Below are positions 1-22,021 of a stretch of 64,000 nucleotides of DNA, in pieces. Where the stretch lies: positions 1 to 64,000 of the forward strand of contig NZ_LZMH01000036.1 in NCBI RefSeq assembly GCF_001673635.1. The letters are read 5' to 3'. The position numbers and the translations under genes were made by a program. Numbering within the stretch: position 1 is the first letter of the stretch; the number at the start of each line of letters is the position of its first letter. The DNA is from Mycobacterium asiaticum. GTDB taxonomy: Bacteria > Actinomycetota > Actinomycetes > Mycobacteriales > Mycobacteriaceae. Under the pieces are notes generated by a model that searched no databases, was not told the DNA's origin, and saw only the letters and a program-made list of their open reading frames with translations.

Positions 1-679
1 CGGCCCTGCCGGCGCCAATCAGCCCCGTCCCGCCGCCGCTGCCGCCCGTCCCGCCGACGCCGCCGGCGGCGCTGCTTCCTCCTATACCTCCGGCACCGCC
101 GTTGCCGGTCAGCCAGCCGCCGTTGCCGCCTGATCCGCCCGTCCCGCCGAGGCCGCCCGTGGCGACCGGTGCCTGCGCGGCGCCGCCCTGCCCGCCGCTG
201 CCGCCGTCGCCGAACAGCCAGGCGCTGCCGCCGGCGCCACCGACTCCGCCGTTACCGGCCGTGGTTGCGACGCCGCCCGACCCGCCCGCGCCCGCGTTTC
301 CGGCCAACAGGCCGCCCCACCCGCCGGCGCCGCCGTTGCCGCCGCCGTTGGCACCCAGGCCGCCGGCACCGCCGATCCCTCCGGCGCCCAACAGGATCGC
401 CTGCCCGCCGGCGCCGCCCAAACCCCCGATGCCGGCAACGGCGTCACCGCCCGCTCCCCCGGCCCCGCCGTTGCCGAACAGCCAGCCGCCGTTCCCGCCG
501 GTGCCGCCGACCGCACCGGCAGCCCCGGCGCCGCCGGCCCCACCGTTACCGAAAAGCCCGGCGGCGCCGCCCCTTCCACCAGCGGGATGGGCACCGCCGC
601 CGGATCCGCCGGATCCGCCGTTGCCGAACAACAGACCACCGGCACCACCGTCCGCGCCGGTGCCCGCCGCCCCGTCGGC
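1..679 (-). repeat. PGRS coding repeat (GGN/GGA multiplets)
   Basis: Irregular GC-rich repeats encoding Gly-Gly-Ala and Gly-Asn-Gly-Gly units of the PE_PGRS protein, such as [11 protein letters not shown]. The region is prone to length change and to misassembly in short-read data. The repeat continues beyond the window. Confidence 0.85.
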
Positions 680-1054
680 GCCGTTGCCGATCAGCGGCCG
701 CCCCAACAGCAGCTGCGTCGGCAGGTTGATCAGATTGAGCAGGTCAGCGATCGGCCCCGGCAGGGCCGCCGCACTGGCGGCCTCGGCACCGGCATATGCC
801 GCCGCGCCCGCGGTGAGAGCGCGCACGAATTGGGCGTGCAAGGCATCGGCTTGGGCACCGAGTGATTGGTAGAGCTGAGCGTGCCGGCCGAACAACGCGG
901 CGACGGCGGCGGACACTTCGTCGGCGCCGGCGGCCAGCAATTCAGTGGTGGGAGCCGCGGCAATTGCGTTGGCCGCGTTGACCGCCGAACCGATGGCCGC
1001 CAAATCCGCTGCGGCAGCTGCCATCCACTCGGGCGTCACAGCCACGAACGACAT
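1..1054 (-). CDS. PE_PGRS family protein (3' end outside window)
   Basis: The ATG at 1052-1054 follows a good GGAGG ribosome site, and the frame stays open to the left edge, so the C-terminus is missing. The first ~95 residues form a PE domain (start [11 protein letters not shown]) ending in YAGAE at residues 87-91, which fits the YxxxD/E export signal of type VII secretion. A linker with GRPLIGNG (118-125) leads into Gly-Gly-Ala/Asn repeats. PE_PGRS proteins are exported by ESX-5 and sit at the cell surface; their individual functions are mostly unknown. Only this frame makes protein sense: other open frames across the stretch are Pro/Arg-rich artefacts of the repeat. Confidence 0.93.
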   Translation of the reverse strand, partial: MSFVAVTPEWMAAAAADLAAIGSAVNAANAIAAAPTTELLAAGADEVSAAVAALFGRHAQLYQSLGAQADALHAQFVRALTAGAAAYAGAEAASAAALPGPIADLLNLINLPTQLLLGRPLIGNGADGAAGTGADGGAGGLLFGNGGSGGSGGGAHPAGGRGGAAGLFGNGGAGGAGAAGAVGGTGGNGGWLFGNGGAGGAGGDAVAGIGGLGGAGGQAILLGAGGIGGAGGLGANGGGNGGAGGWGGLLAGNAGAGGSGGVATTAGNGGVGGAGGSAWLFGDGGSGGQGGAAQAPVATGGLGGTGGSGGNGGWLTGNGGAGGIGGSSAAGGVGGTGGSGGGTGLIGAGRA

Positions 1055-1107
1055 AGTGCACCTCCCGGCTTGCCGGATGTGCAGGACAGAGTAGCTCTAG
1101 TCGGCGC

Positions 1108-3693
1108 CTAGATCGGGGATTTGGCGGGGTCGAGCACGTGGATCTCGCCGGTGCTGCCGTCCACCTCGATCAGGGCTCCCGTCGGCAGCGACCGGGTGGC
1201 GCCCTGAACGTCGACCACACAAGGGAACCCGAATTCGCGGGCCACCACCGCCGCGTGCGACATGGGGCCGCCGAGTTCGGTGACCACCGCGGCGGCATAG
1301 CAGAACGCGGCGGTGTAGCCGACGTCGGTGACCTCGGCGACCAGGATCTCGCCGGGTTGCAGGTCGTCGATGGTCTCGGGCCGCACGATCCGCACCCGGC
1401 CGCGCACCTTACCGCCGCAGACACCGACACCGCGCAGGCTGTCACCGCCGGTGAGGGCCGGCGGTGCCGCCACGGTCGGCTCCCAGGACCCGCTGAACAC
1501 GGTGGGTGGAACGACGCCGACCAGCCGGCGCTGCTCGGCGCGACGCCGGGCGACCAGCTCGGCGACGTTGGGCGGCAACGCATCCAGTTCGTCGACCAGC
1601 AGGTAGAAGACATCGTCGGCGGATTGGAAGACCCCGGATTCGGCCAGCCGTCGGCCATATTCGCGCAGCAGTCCGCGCAGCACCCAGATGGCCCGCACCA
1701 TGCGGTCCCGGCGGACTTCCCGGTCCCGCAACTGCCGGGCGGCGAGCAGCGCAACAGGCTTGGCGCGCAACGGAATCCGTGCGTGTCGGGGCTGCGGCGC
1801 GGGTGGTGCGCTCAGCGCCTTGGTAACCATGCGGACCAGTAGCTCGGGGTCGTCGGCGTAGCTGGTCGACAACATCTCGACCTCCGCCGGACCGCGGTGT
1901 CCCATCAGGTCCAGCTCCGCGAACACCGCGGCGTGGAACTCGGGCGCCTCCACCGCCAGCTTGCCCAGCCGCTCCCCCGGTTCGCCCAGCACCCGCAGCA
2001 CCGCGGGATCGTGCCGCGCGGCGGTCACCAGCCGCTGCACCGCTTCCACCGAGCGCGCGCTGACCAGTTGGGGTCCCGCGGCCGGTGCGGTGTCGCGTCC
2101 GCACAGCCCACGCAGCAGCACGTTGAACGCGGCGCAGAGCATGAACGACCCGGAGGCCAACAGCCAGCCGTGTACGACGTGATCGCGGGCCAACAGAATC
2201 AGGCTGAGCAACCGGCGGTCGTCCAGCCGGGTGACGTCGCGGCCGACCAGTTGCTCCAGGCGGTCGATGTCGGCCAGGTAGTCGTCGGTGTCCAGCGGTG
2301 AGCCCGCGCTCAGGCCGACCAGGTTGACCCCGAACACGCCGATGTTGCGGATGGTACGCAGTTGCCTGCGGACCGGATTGGTTTCCGACGGTGGCCGTTC
2401 GGCACCGAAGATCGGCAGCGAGGCCATGCTGGGCCCGAAGAACCCGCTGTTGCTGACGATGGTTGCGGGCTTCGCGAACGGCACCGTCTCGGCCATGAAA
2501 TGCGCCGAGGTGATCGCCCCGTAGAGCCGGTGTGCGAACACCGCGACGGTGCGCATCGCGATTTCCTTCTGCACAATCCCGCCCGGACGTAGCCGCTCGG
2601 CGATGCCCACGCCGCCCGCGCGCAGGCCGCGGACCGTGACCGATGCCGACGACGGCGAGAACGGGCCGGGCAGCGCCTCGGAGAGGTTGGTGGCCAGGAA
2701 GGTAGGGAACCGGGGGTCGATCGGAGTGTCGAATTCTCCGTTGACGCCCTGCGGCCCGGCCAGTTTGGGCACCACCCCGTCGGCGGCGGGGGCGTCCACC
2801 GCGGGCAGGTCCTGGATGGGCGCCAGCCGCCACGGCAGCGCCAGCACGCGTTTGCCGAGCGAGACCCGGCCGCGCACCGCCAACGCGAAGTCTTCCAGGC
2901 ATTCCTCGGCCGTCCACGCCGGCGCGAAGCCCCAGTGCTCGCGCAGCCGGGTGGTCTCCATCAGGGCGACCTCCGGCAACGTGGAGCTGCGTCCCAGGGC
3001 GGCGAGCCCGGGAAGCAGCGGGCGGCCCACCGCCGCCGCGAGCTGCCGCAGTGTCGGCGTCGCATCGGCGGCGAGATTGATTGCGCCGCTGTCGATTTCG
3101 GGTTGGACGAGGGCGGTGGTGAACAACCGCAGCGCGTCGTCGGTGTGGACCACCTGCACGCGGCGGTCGGCGGAGTCCGCGCGGAGCACCGGCCGGGCCA
3201 GCAGCCGGCGCAGCTCGTTGTCGACGCCGCGTCCCACCACCAGGGGAAAGCGGATCGCCACCCACTGCAGTCCGGACTGAGCGAGCATCTCTTCGACCCG
3301 CGCCCGCAGCCGCCCCTCGGGCGTCGCCGGGCGCACCGGGTCCTGCTCGCTCGCGGGCTTTGTTCCGCCGCCGTATACGTGCGCCGATGATGCGAACACG
3401 ATGCGGGGGTTGCCCGACTCCTTCGCCGCGGCCAGCAGGTTGGCGGCCCCGGTCAGGTTGGCATGACCGCGGTCCCGACGCGCCCAGGCGCAATGCGCGA
3501 CCACGTCGGCGCCGGAGATGGCGCGCCGGACCGCGGCGGCATCACGGATATCGCCGACGACGAAGTCGGCTGTGCTAGGCCAACTTTCGGGCCGGTGACG
3601 GCCGAGGCCGGTGACTTCGTGTCCCTGGCTGAGCAGTCGGGCGACCAGGCCGCGGCCGAGCACGCCGCCGGCACCGGTGACCGCGACCCTCAC
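1108..3693 (-). CDS. Epimerase-like / PEP-utilising mobile-domain fusion protein (Rv2047c-like)
   Basis: An 861-residue protein starting at GTG 3693. Residues 1-~290 are an extended-SDR fold with the nucleotide-binding start VAVTGAGGVLGRG. A middle part of ~400 residues resembles the central region of PEP-dependent phosphotransferases such as rifampin phosphotransferase. The C-terminal ~85 residues are a PEP-utiliser mobile domain with GGPMSHAAVVARE, whose His813 is the expected phosphocarrier. No ATP-grasp domain is visible. The SDR catalytic pair appears lost: where YxxxK is expected the sequence is PEGRLR (125-130), giving Glu and Arg. It lies 20 bp downstream of pks12 on the same strand, so the two are probably cotranscribed. 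I recall the same arrangement in H37Rv as Rv2048c-Rv2047c. Its role is unknown; a link to mycoketide metabolism is inferred from position only. Confidence 0.85.
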   Translation of the reverse strand: MRVAVTGAGGVLGRGLVARLLSQGHEVTGLGRHRPESWPSTADFVVGDIRDAAAVRRAISGADVVAHCAWARRDRGHANLTGAANLLAAAKESGNPRIVFASSAHVYGGGTKPASEQDPVRPATPEGRLRARVEEMLAQSGLQWVAIRFPLVVGRGVDNELRRLLARPVLRADSADRRVQVVHTDDALRLFTTALVQPEIDSGAINLAADATPTLRQLAAAVGRPLLPGLAALGRSSTLPEVALMETTRLREHWGFAPAWTAEECLEDFALAVRGRVSLGKRVLALPWRLAPIQDLPAVDAPAADGVVPKLAGPQGVNGEFDTPIDPRFPTFLATNLSEALPGPFSPSSASVTVRGLRAGGVGIAERLRPGGIVQKEIAMRTVAVFAHRLYGAITSAHFMAETVPFAKPATIVSNSGFFGPSMASLPIFGAERPPSETNPVRRQLRTIRNIGVFGVNLVGLSAGSPLDTDDYLADIDRLEQLVGRDVTRLDDRRLLSLILLARDHVVHGWLLASGSFMLCAAFNVLLRGLCGRDTAPAAGPQLVSARSVEAVQRLVTAARHDPAVLRVLGEPGERLGKLAVEAPEFHAAVFAELDLMGHRGPAEVEMLSTSYADDPELLVRMVTKALSAPPAPQPRHARIPLRAKPVALLAARQLRDREVRRDRMVRAIWVLRGLLREYGRRLAESGVFQSADDVFYLLVDELDALPPNVAELVARRRAEQRRLVGVVPPTVFSGSWEPTVAAPPALTGGDSLRGVGVCGGKVRGRVRIVRPETIDDLQPGEILVAEVTDVGYTAAFCYAAAVVTELGGPMSHAAVVAREFGFPCVVDVQGATRSLPTGALIEVDGSTGEIHVLDPAKSPI

Positions 3694-3713
3694 TGGTTAC
3701 TCACCGCACGCAC

Positions 3714-16208
<12,495 letters not shown>

Positions 16209-16572
16209 TACTAACCCCTCGCCTTTTTTGGTCGTCTCTGACCCGCCGGATGCGGCTCTCGCCGAGTCATGAAGGTTGCTGCACGAAGCGACGTCGCTGT
16301 TTCTTCGACCGGCTTCGTGCGGGCTTCCGACCTAAGAATCTCGCTGGTGAGTATCGCCAACTCCGGCTGGATTTCAAAACGTCCGATACTCCCGGCTACA
16401 CACGGAACGGCTGGGCACCCGTCCGCCGCGGCGATCCACCCGATGGATGCGCGGCGCACTGCGTCCCCTCTGCACTCCCTTGTACACCGGGTCCGCCGTT
16501 CATGGCGCGACTGTACCTTTCCTTCTCGATTCCATGTCGTTCCGGCCGTTCGGGAAGTTCGCTTACGAGGGC
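16209..16572. other. Non-coding gap upstream of pks12
   Basis: A 364-bp gap between the pks12 start and the end of the zinc-finger gene, both on the minus strand. Open frames crossing it have Arg-rich, non-protein-like composition and continue into neighbouring genes. GC is locally lower than in pks12. It should hold the pks12 promoter, but I could not pick a -35/-10 pair with confidence. No hairpin or repeat stands out. Confidence 0.6.
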
Positions 16573-16923
16573 TCAGACGCCCACACGCCGCCAGCCGTCG
16601 GCGGCTCGGGCGGCGCGGAGCAATTCGTTGCAGAGGTCCCGCAATTCGGCGGCGCCGGCACCCTCGTCGAGCGCGGTGGCGACGTCCTCGGCCGCGCATC
16701 TGACCTGGTAAACGCGGTCCGACAGGTCGGCCGCCTCGTCGGCGGTCAATACAACGGCGTCGGCGGGCAGGGCCGCGACTTCACCGCGGGTGATCATGGC
16801 CCGCTGCTCGTATGCCCGCTGCCGGCAGGACTGGCGGCAGTACTGGCGACGACGGCCCATACCCACGTCGGCGACATCCCGTCCACACCAGCGACACGGC
16901 TGGGGCCGAACCCGACGACTCAC
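16573..16923 (-). CDS. Small zinc-finger-like protein (Rv2049c-like)
   Basis: 116 residues from GTG 16923. The N-terminus has a CX2C-X15-CX3C arrangement (Cys10, Cys13, Cys29, Cys33) in an Arg/Gln-rich basic stretch, consistent with one zinc-binding nucleic-acid-contacting knuckle. The remainder is acidic and predicted helical. No family function is known to me. It is divergent from rbpA (184 bp between starts) and upstream of pks12 on the same strand but separated by 364 bp. I recall a shorter protein (Rv2049c) at this place in H37Rv; the longer form here includes the full cysteine cluster. Confidence 0.72.
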   Translation of the reverse strand: MSRRVRPQPCRWCGRDVADVGMGRRRQYCRQSCRQRAYEQRAMITRGEVAALPADAVVLTADEAADLSDRVYQVRCAAEDVATALDEGAGAAELRDLCNELLRAARAADGWRRVGV

Positions 16924-17017
16924 GCCTGCAGACTTTAGTCGGAACCGGGCCGCGATCCCGGTATCATTGATGATCGCCGATGATCGCGTCGTTCATGCGC
17001 AGGAATCATGGAGAACG

Positions 17018-17044
17018 GGAACTCGGGCAAACGGTCTTATCGTT
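17018..17044 (+). promoter_or_regulatory. Candidate ECF-sigma promoter of rbpA
   Basis: GGAAC at 17018-17022 and GTT (in CGTT) at 17042-17044 are separated by 19 bases. This fits the GGAAY-N18/19-GTT pattern of SigR/SigH/SigE-type ECF promoters. It predicts a leader of about 55 bases before the rbpA ATG. In Streptomyces, rbpA is an established SigR target, which makes a stress promoter plausible. The motif is short and could occur by chance in GC-rich DNA. Confidence 0.45.
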
Positions 17045-17107
17045 TGCTTAGGGAGAATCGCACTACGGGAGCACCACGGGCTCACCGCACCCAAAGGAGC
17101 AGCACCA

Positions 17108-17443
17108 ATGGCTGATCGTGTCCTACGAGGCAGTCGCCTCGGAGCCGTGAGCTATGAGACCGACCGCAATCACGACCTCGCGCCGCGACAGATCGCGCGC
17201 TATCGCACCGAGAACGGCGAGGAGTTCGAAGTTCCGTTCGCCGACGACGCCGAGATCCCCGGCACCTGGCTGTGCCGCAACGGCATGGAAGGCACCCTGA
17301 TCGAGGGCGACCTGCCCGAGCCGAAGAAGGTCAAGCCGCCACGTACCCACTGGGACATGCTGCTGGAGCGCCGCTCGGTCGAGGAGCTCGAGGAATTGCT
17401 CAAGGAGCGTCTCGACCTGATCCGGTCGCGCCGCCGCGGATAG
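17108..17443 (+). CDS. rbpA: RNA polymerase-binding protein RbpA
   Basis: 111 residues, the usual RbpA length. ATG 17108 follows AAAGGAG at 17093-17099. An upstream open frame exists, but this start gives the conserved N-terminus MADRVLRGSRLGA. The protein has the N-terminal tail, the central core domain (ENGEEFEVPFADDAEIP), a basic linker (PKKVKPPRTHWDM) and the C-terminal sigma-interaction helices (RRSVEELEELL). RbpA binds the housekeeping sigma factor and core polymerase and stabilises open complex formation; it is essential in M. tuberculosis. It converges on ppm1 with only 8 bp between stops. Confidence 0.98.
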   Translation: MADRVLRGSRLGAVSYETDRNHDLAPRQIARYRTENGEEFEVPFADDAEIPGTWLCRNGMEGTLIEGDLPEPKKVKPPRTHWDMLLERRSVEELEELLKERLDLIRSRRRG

Positions 17444-17451
17444 CCACCGGA

Positions 17452-18252
17452 TCAGGTGCGGGCTCGGCTTGACCGGGCCCGGTTGTGTCGGCGCTCGACC
17501 CGGCCCTTCCAACCCCACTGGGCGACCTTGACCAGTGCCTCGCGGATGTTCGATCCGCTCATTTTCGACACGCCGATCTCGCGCTCGGTGAAGGTGATCG
17601 GGACCTCGACGACGGAGAAGTCGGCGTTGACGCTGCGCCACGTCATCTCGATCTGGAAGCAGTAACCCTTGGAGTCGACGGTGTCCAGGTCGATGGCTTC
17701 GAGGACTTCGCGTCGGTAAGCGCGGTAACCGGCCGTGATGTCGTGGACGCCGATGCCCAGCGCCAGGCGTGAATACGTGTTGGCCGTCCAGGACAGCGCC
17801 CAGCGCCGCCACGGCCAGTTGCGCACGGCCCCGCCGTGTACGTAGCGGGACCCGATCGCCAGGTCGGCGCCGGCGTCGACGGCCTCCAGCAGGCGGTACA
17901 GCTGCTCGGGAGCGTGGCTGCCGTCGGCATCCATCTCGACCAGAACGGCGTAGTCGCGGCTCAGCCCCCAGGCGAAACCTTCCAGGTATGCCGCGCCCAG
18001 ACCGTTCTTGACCGTGCGGTGCAACACGTGGGTGCAGCCTGAATCGGCGGCCGCCAACTCGTCGGCGAGCTTGCCGGTGCCGTCGGGGCTGCTGTCGTCG
18101 ACGATCAATATGTGCACGTCAGGGCAGGCCTGCTTGACGCGCTGATGGATCAGCGGCAGGTTCTCCAGCTCGTTGTAGGTGGGGATGATCACCAGGACGC
18201 GCTGGCTGGGACCGGCGCCCGACACGTCGGGCGCGCTGTGGCCGGTGGTCAT
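17452..18252 (-). CDS. ppm1: Polyprenol-monophosphomannose synthase (Ppm1 catalytic unit)
   Basis: A 266-residue GT2-family glycosyltransferase that moves mannose from GDP-mannose to polyprenyl phosphate. The product donates mannose for lipomannan, lipoarabinomannan and protein O-mannosylation. Visible motifs are [13 protein letters not shown] (19-31), [10 protein letters not shown] (51-60) and the metal-binding EMDADGSH with Asp108 and Asp110. The protein has no membrane segments of its own, so it needs a membrane partner. Its ATG overlaps the lnt stop in an ATGA, so it is translationally coupled to lnt. In H37Rv the two are one polypeptide (Rv2051c); here they are separate, as in several non-tuberculous species. 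Confidence 0.96.
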   Translation of the reverse strand: MTTGHSAPDVSGAGPSQRVLVIIPTYNELENLPLIHQRVKQACPDVHILIVDDSSPDGTGKLADELAAADSGCTHVLHRTVKNGLGAAYLEGFAWGLSRDYAVLVEMDADGSHAPEQLYRLLEAVDAGADLAIGSRYVHGGAVRNWPWRRWALSWTANTYSRLALGIGVHDITAGYRAYRREVLEAIDLDTVDSKGYCFQIEMTWRSVNADFSVVEVPITFTEREIGVSKMSGSNIREALVKVAQWGWKGRVERRHNRARSSRART

Positions 18253-20201
18253 GTAGCTCCTTCGTCTCGCCCGGTTGGAGTTCCGTCGCCTTCGTCGGAC
18301 GGGGCGTCGTTGGCCGTGGTCACCTGGCTCGCTGACGGCGGTTCGGAGTCACCATAGTTGGGCCGGGACCGCCGGCGGTTTGGACGCGGAAACCTCGCCG
18401 GGAACCAACCATTGTGCCGTATTGCGGCCAGAATCAATGCCCCAGCCGCCCCGACCAGGACCCATTGCACGATCGGAGCCCAGCGCGTGGCCGGCGTCAG
18501 GCGGGTCTTGAGGCGGACTTGGGTGTCCAGATAATCCGGCACGAAGAACTCCGTGCGCTTGAGTTCGCCGCCGTCCGGAGCGATGACGGCGCTGATTCCG
18601 GTGGTGCCGGCCACCAGGACGTAACGGTCGTGCTCGACGGCCCGCACCTTGGCGAACGCCAACTGCTGCTCACTCATCGTTCTGGTGAAGGTGGCGTTGT
18701 TGCTCGGCACGGCCAGCAACTGGGCGCCGTTGAGGACGGACTTGCGCGGCGCGCGGTCGAAGACCACCTCCCAGCAGGTCGCCACGCCCAGCGGTACCCC
18801 GGCGATGGGCACCACCCCGTCCCCGGGGACGGGCACGAAGTGTCCGGCGCGGTCGGCGTAACCGGACAGATGGCGGAACAGCCAGGGCATCGGCAGATAC
18901 TCGCCGAACGGTTGCACGATCGCCTTGTCGTGGCGGCCCTCCGGTCCCTTGCCGGGGTTCCAGACGATCATCGTGTTCGTGTATTCGGGCGTCTCTTTCA
19001 TGCGCCCGGGCACGTCGAGCACCGTGCCGATCAGGATCGGCGCGCCGATCGCGCCGGCCGCTTTGGAGATCTGCTGGCCGGCGTCGATGTTGGTGAACGG
19101 GTCGATGTCGGAGGAGTCCTCCGGCCAGATCACGAAGCGGGGCTGCGGGGCGACCCCGGCCTGCACGTCCTCGGCCAGCCGCAGGGTCTGGTTGACGTGG
19201 TTGTCGAGCACCGCGCGCCGCTGGGCGTTGAAATCCAGTCCGAGGCGGGGCACGTTGCCCTGCACGATGGCGACGGTGATGGTCGGTTCGCCGCCGGCGC
19301 CCACCCCGGCGTGGCGCACCTGGGGCCAGATCACGATCGCGGCCAGCAATACGAGACAGATGCTCAGGCCCGGCAGCATGACCGCCGGCGGCTTGGCTGT
19401 GTCGGCTGTGTCGGCTGTGTCGCGCTTGGCTGTGTCGCGCTTGGCTCCCCCGGCGCGCAGCCAGGCAGCGATTTCCAGCGCGATCGCCGTCATGCTGGTG
19501 CCGACCAGCACCACCGAGGTGGACAGCAGCGCCACCCCGCCAAGCTGAACCAGCGGCAGCAGGGGGCCTTGGGCCTGCCCGAAGGCCACCGAACCCCAGG
19601 GGAATCCGTCGAACGGGAAGATCGATTTCAGCCATTCCTGGGCGCCCCAGAGCACCGCGAACCAAACCGGCCAGCCGGGCAGTCGGCGGACGACGACGGC
19701 AAGCAAACCGAAGAGGGCCGGAAAGCAGGCACAGGCGGTCGCCAGCACCAGCCACGGCATCGTGCCCACCAGCGTGCTGATCCAGGGCAGCAGCGGGACG
19801 TAGAACGCCAGGCCGAACAGGAATCCGTAGCCCAGCCCGCCGGCCGGCGTGGTGGCGGGGTGCACCAGCACCCAGGTCAGTAACGCGATCGCCACGACGG
19901 CGGCCCACCACCAGTTCAGCGAGGGAAAACTGGCGTACATCAGCCAGCCGGCGACCAGGGCGACCGCCAAGCGGACCAGCCGCGGACGCAGCGCCGCAAA
20001 TATGTCGGGAATGCGTTCCAGCGCCCGCCGGCCCGGGCTCGGCCGTTCCGGCCGTGCTTCTTCTGGCAAATCCTCGGATGCCCCCGACGGCAAATCCTCT
20101 AGGGGTTGCTCCGGGACCGGTTCGACGTCGGGAAGACTTGACTGGGCCGGCTCGTCGGGCTCCTGGCGTCTCGGTCCCCGGCTGTGCCGTCCGCTAGCCA
20201 T
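18249..20201 (-). CDS. lnt: Apolipoprotein N-acyltransferase
   Basis: 650 residues from ATG 20201, chosen because the upstream extension reads antisense-like sequence and this start overlaps the upstream stop by 8 bp (ATGGCTAG). After a ~90-residue hydrophilic Pro/Glu-rich leader come several membrane helices, then the carbon-nitrogen hydrolase domain. The catalytic triad is recognisable: Glu in VIWPEDSS, Lys in [15 protein letters not shown], Cys in [12 protein letters not shown] last membrane helix follows ([12 protein letters not shown]). The enzyme adds the third acyl chain to diacylated lipoproteins in the membrane. A run of short tandem repeats encodes the Ala-Lys-Arg-Asp-Thr linker between helices. 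It is likely to anchor Ppm1 at the membrane, as shown for the fused homologue. Confidence 0.95.
   Translation of the reverse strand: MASGRHSRGPRRQEPDEPAQSSLPDVEPVPEQPLEDLPSGASEDLPEEARPERPSPGRRALERIPDIFAALRPRLVRLAVALVAGWLMYASFPSLNWWWAAVVAIALLTWVLVHPATTPAGGLGYGFLFGLAFYVPLLPWISTLVGTMPWLVLATACACFPALFGLLAVVVRRLPGWPVWFAVLWGAQEWLKSIFPFDGFPWGSVAFGQAQGPLLPLVQLGGVALLSTSVVLVGTSMTAIALEIAAWLRAGGAKRDTAKRDTADTADTAKPPAVMLPGLSICLVLLAAIVIWPQVRHAGVGAGGEPTITVAIVQGNVPRLGLDFNAQRRAVLDNHVNQTLRLAEDVQAGVAPQPRFVIWPEDSSDIDPFTNIDAGQQISKAAGAIGAPILIGTVLDVPGRMKETPEYTNTMIVWNPGKGPEGRHDKAIVQPFGEYLPMPWLFRHLSGYADRAGHFVPVPGDGVVPIAGVPLGVATCWEVVFDRAPRKSVLNGAQLLAVPSNNATFTRTMSEQQLAFAKVRAVEHDRYVLVAGTTGISAVIAPDGGELKRTEFFVPDYLDTQVRLKTRLTPATRWAPIVQWVLVGAAGALILAAIRHNGWFPARFPRPNRRRSRPNYGDSEPPSASQVTTANDAPSDEGDGTPTGRDEGAT
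19395..19446 (-). repeat. In-frame tandem microrepeats inside lnt
   Basis: On the + strand GGCTGTGTC occurs three times back to back (19395-19421) and a fourth time at 19428-19436. A 15-mer, GTGTCGCGCTTGGCT, occurs twice in tandem at 19417-19431 and 19432-19446. Unit lengths are multiples of three, so slippage keeps the frame. They encode alternating AKRDT and ADT units in a loop between membrane helices. Confidence 0.9.
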
Positions 20202-21825
20202 AGATGACCGCACCCCGGTGCACGGTCTGGCGGCATCGCGGCAAGGGGTCGTGCGTGTCCAGCCGCGGCAAGGCGGGCACCCTCGATCGCGGGTCCGTCG
20301 ACCAGCGTTGCACGTCATCGCGGGGTGCGCTGACGTCCAGCACGTCGGCATCCCATACGGAATACGACGCGGGCGCGCCGGGTACCAGGGTGCCGGTGAC
20401 GCCGTCGCGGACCCCGCTGGCCCGCCAGCCGCCCCGGGTGGCCGCGGCGAACGCCGCCCGCGCCGACACCGCGCTGCCCGGCGTGCGGTGCCGGACCGCA
20501 GCGCGGACGCTCCCCCAGGGCCCGAAGCCGGTCACGGGCGCGTCGGAACCGAAGGCGAGGGGCACGCCTTGGGATGCTAACAGCGCGAGCGGGTTGAGCC
20601 GGCAACCTCGATCGGGACCGAGCCGCTGCGCATACATGCCGTCACTGCCACCCCACAACGCGTCGAAATTCGGTTGCACGCTTGCGATGACGCCCCACGA
20701 GCCCAACTTCGCGGCCTGCTCGGCGCTGACCATCTCGAGGTGCTCGAGTCGATGGCCGCAACGAGCGACAGCGGCCACTCCGAGGTCGGTTACGACCCGT
20801 TCGAGGGCGTCGACGACCGCTGACACCGCGGCGTCCCCGATCACATGGAAACCGGCCGTCACCTCGGCCTGGGTGCACGCCCGCAGGTGGGCCTCGATGG
20901 TGTCGGGATCGATATGGCGGGTGCCGGTGCATTCCGGTGCGTCGGCGTACGGTTCATGCAGCCAGGCGGTGCGCGAACCCAGCGCCCCGTCGACGAACAG
21001 GTCCCCGGCCAAGCCGCTCGCGCCGGTCTCCGCTATCAGCGCGCGAGCCTGCGCTGCCGTGCTGACCGCTTCACCCCAGTACCCGATCACTTCGACGCCG
21101 CTATGTAGTGCGCTGATCTGCAACCAGTCGTCCAGGCCGCCGATCTGCGGACCGGCGCATTCGTGCACCGCGACGATGCCGGCCGCGGCCAGCGCCTGCA
21201 GCGCCGCGACTCGGGCCTCGGCGAGCTGATCTTTGGTGAGCAGTTCTCGGGCGGTCTGCCGCGCCAGGTGGTGCGCGTCGGCGGTCAGCGGCCGCTGTGG
21301 GTCGAATCCTTTGGCGTCGGCAAGTCCGGGGACGAGCCGCCGCAGCGCCGACGACGCCACCGCCGAGTGCACGTCCACCCGGGCGAGGTAGGCGGGCAGA
21401 TCGCCCAAGGCCGCATCGAGGTCGTCGGTGCGGGGGGCGGTGTCGTCGGACCAGGTCGACTCGTCCCAGCCGTGCCCCCATATCGGTTGTCCCGGGTGGG
21501 CGACCGCGTAGTCGGCGAGCAGCCGCAGGAACTGCTGCCGCGAGCCGGCGGGGCGCAGGTCCAGGCCGCTGATCGCCAGGCCGGTGGCGCTGAGATGGAT
21601 GTGACTGTCGACGAAGCCCGGCGCCACGAATCCGCCGTCGAGATCCTGCACCTCAGCGTCCGGGAACTGGGCGCGGCCCACCTCATCGCTGCCCAGCCAC
21701 GCGACGACATCGCCGCGCACGGCCATGGCGGTGGCGTCCGGGTGGCTCGGGCTGTGTACCCGGCCGTTGATCAGCAGCCTGGTGGATGTCGGCGTCACAC
21801 GGGCAAAACTACGCGGGTCCGTCAT
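20194..21825 (-). CDS. Amidohydrolase, YtcJ-like (Rv2052c-like)
   Basis: 543 residues from ATG 21825 ([10 protein letters not shown]). The longer open frame upstream lacks a family-like N-terminus and would run antisense to the small gene at 21887. Residues 15-60 form the small beta domain ([22 protein letters not shown]), followed by the metal-site motif [10 protein letters not shown] and later [22 protein letters not shown] and [10 protein letters not shown], all expected for metal-dependent amidohydrolases of the YtcJ group. The substrate is unknown. It overlaps lnt by 8 bp and is probably the first gene of an amidohydrolase-lnt-ppm1 operon. Confidence 0.85.
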   Translation of the reverse strand: MTDPRSFARVTPTSTRLLINGRVHSPSHPDATAMAVRGDVVAWLGSDEVGRAQFPDAEVQDLDGGFVAPGFVDSHIHLSATGLAISGLDLRPAGSRQQFLRLLADYAVAHPGQPIWGHGWDESTWSDDTAPRTDDLDAALGDLPAYLARVDVHSAVASSALRRLVPGLADAKGFDPQRPLTADAHHLARQTARELLTKDQLAEARVAALQALAAAGIVAVHECAGPQIGGLDDWLQISALHSGVEVIGYWGEAVSTAAQARALIAETGASGLAGDLFVDGALGSRTAWLHEPYADAPECTGTRHIDPDTIEAHLRACTQAEVTAGFHVIGDAAVSAVVDALERVVTDLGVAAVARCGHRLEHLEMVSAEQAAKLGSWGVIASVQPNFDALWGGSDGMYAQRLGPDRGCRLNPLALLASQGVPLAFGSDAPVTGFGPWGSVRAAVRHRTPGSAVSARAAFAAATRGGWRASGVRDGVTGTLVPGAPASYSVWDADVLDVSAPRDDVQRWSTDPRSRVPALPRLDTHDPLPRCRQTVHRGAVIYG

Positions 21826-21886
21826 GCAGTCTTCGAATGCCGGATTGTGGGGTAAATGTTGGCGAGGAGTTGGACGGGAGGCTGCC

Positions 21887-22021
21887 ATGCCCAAAGAATC
21901 GAAGACCGCTGACGACGAGCCCAAGGGCGGCCGTCCGGGACCCGTGGACCACGGGCGCGAAGGCGGGATGGCCACCCGGGAGAACGCGCCGGAACTGACC
22001 GAACCGGACAACGACGACTAA
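21887..22021 (+). CDS. Conserved small hydrophilic protein
   Basis: 44 residues, ATG 21887 with GGGAGG seven bases upstream. The protein is rich in Glu, Asp, Gly and Pro with no hydrophobic core, so it is likely disordered: it begins MPKESKTADDEPKGG and ends EPDNDD. Its stop overlaps the convergent fxsA stop by 4 bp. The strong ribosome site and compact fit between flanking genes argue that it is real. Function unknown. Confidence 0.65.
   Translation: MPKESKTADDEPKGGRPGPVDHGREGGMATRENAPELTEPDNDD

Noticed and set aside
1442..3493. A 683-codon frame on the same strand as the epimerase/PEP-domain gene
   Set aside because: Arg/Pro/Gly-rich out-of-frame shadow; the 1108-3693 frame carries the recognisable motifs.
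20202..20351. Longer lnt start 50 codons upstream
   Set aside because: The extension is Cys/Arg/Pro-rich, lies entirely within the amidohydrolase coding region and lacks family similarity; ATG 20201 gives the expected overlap.
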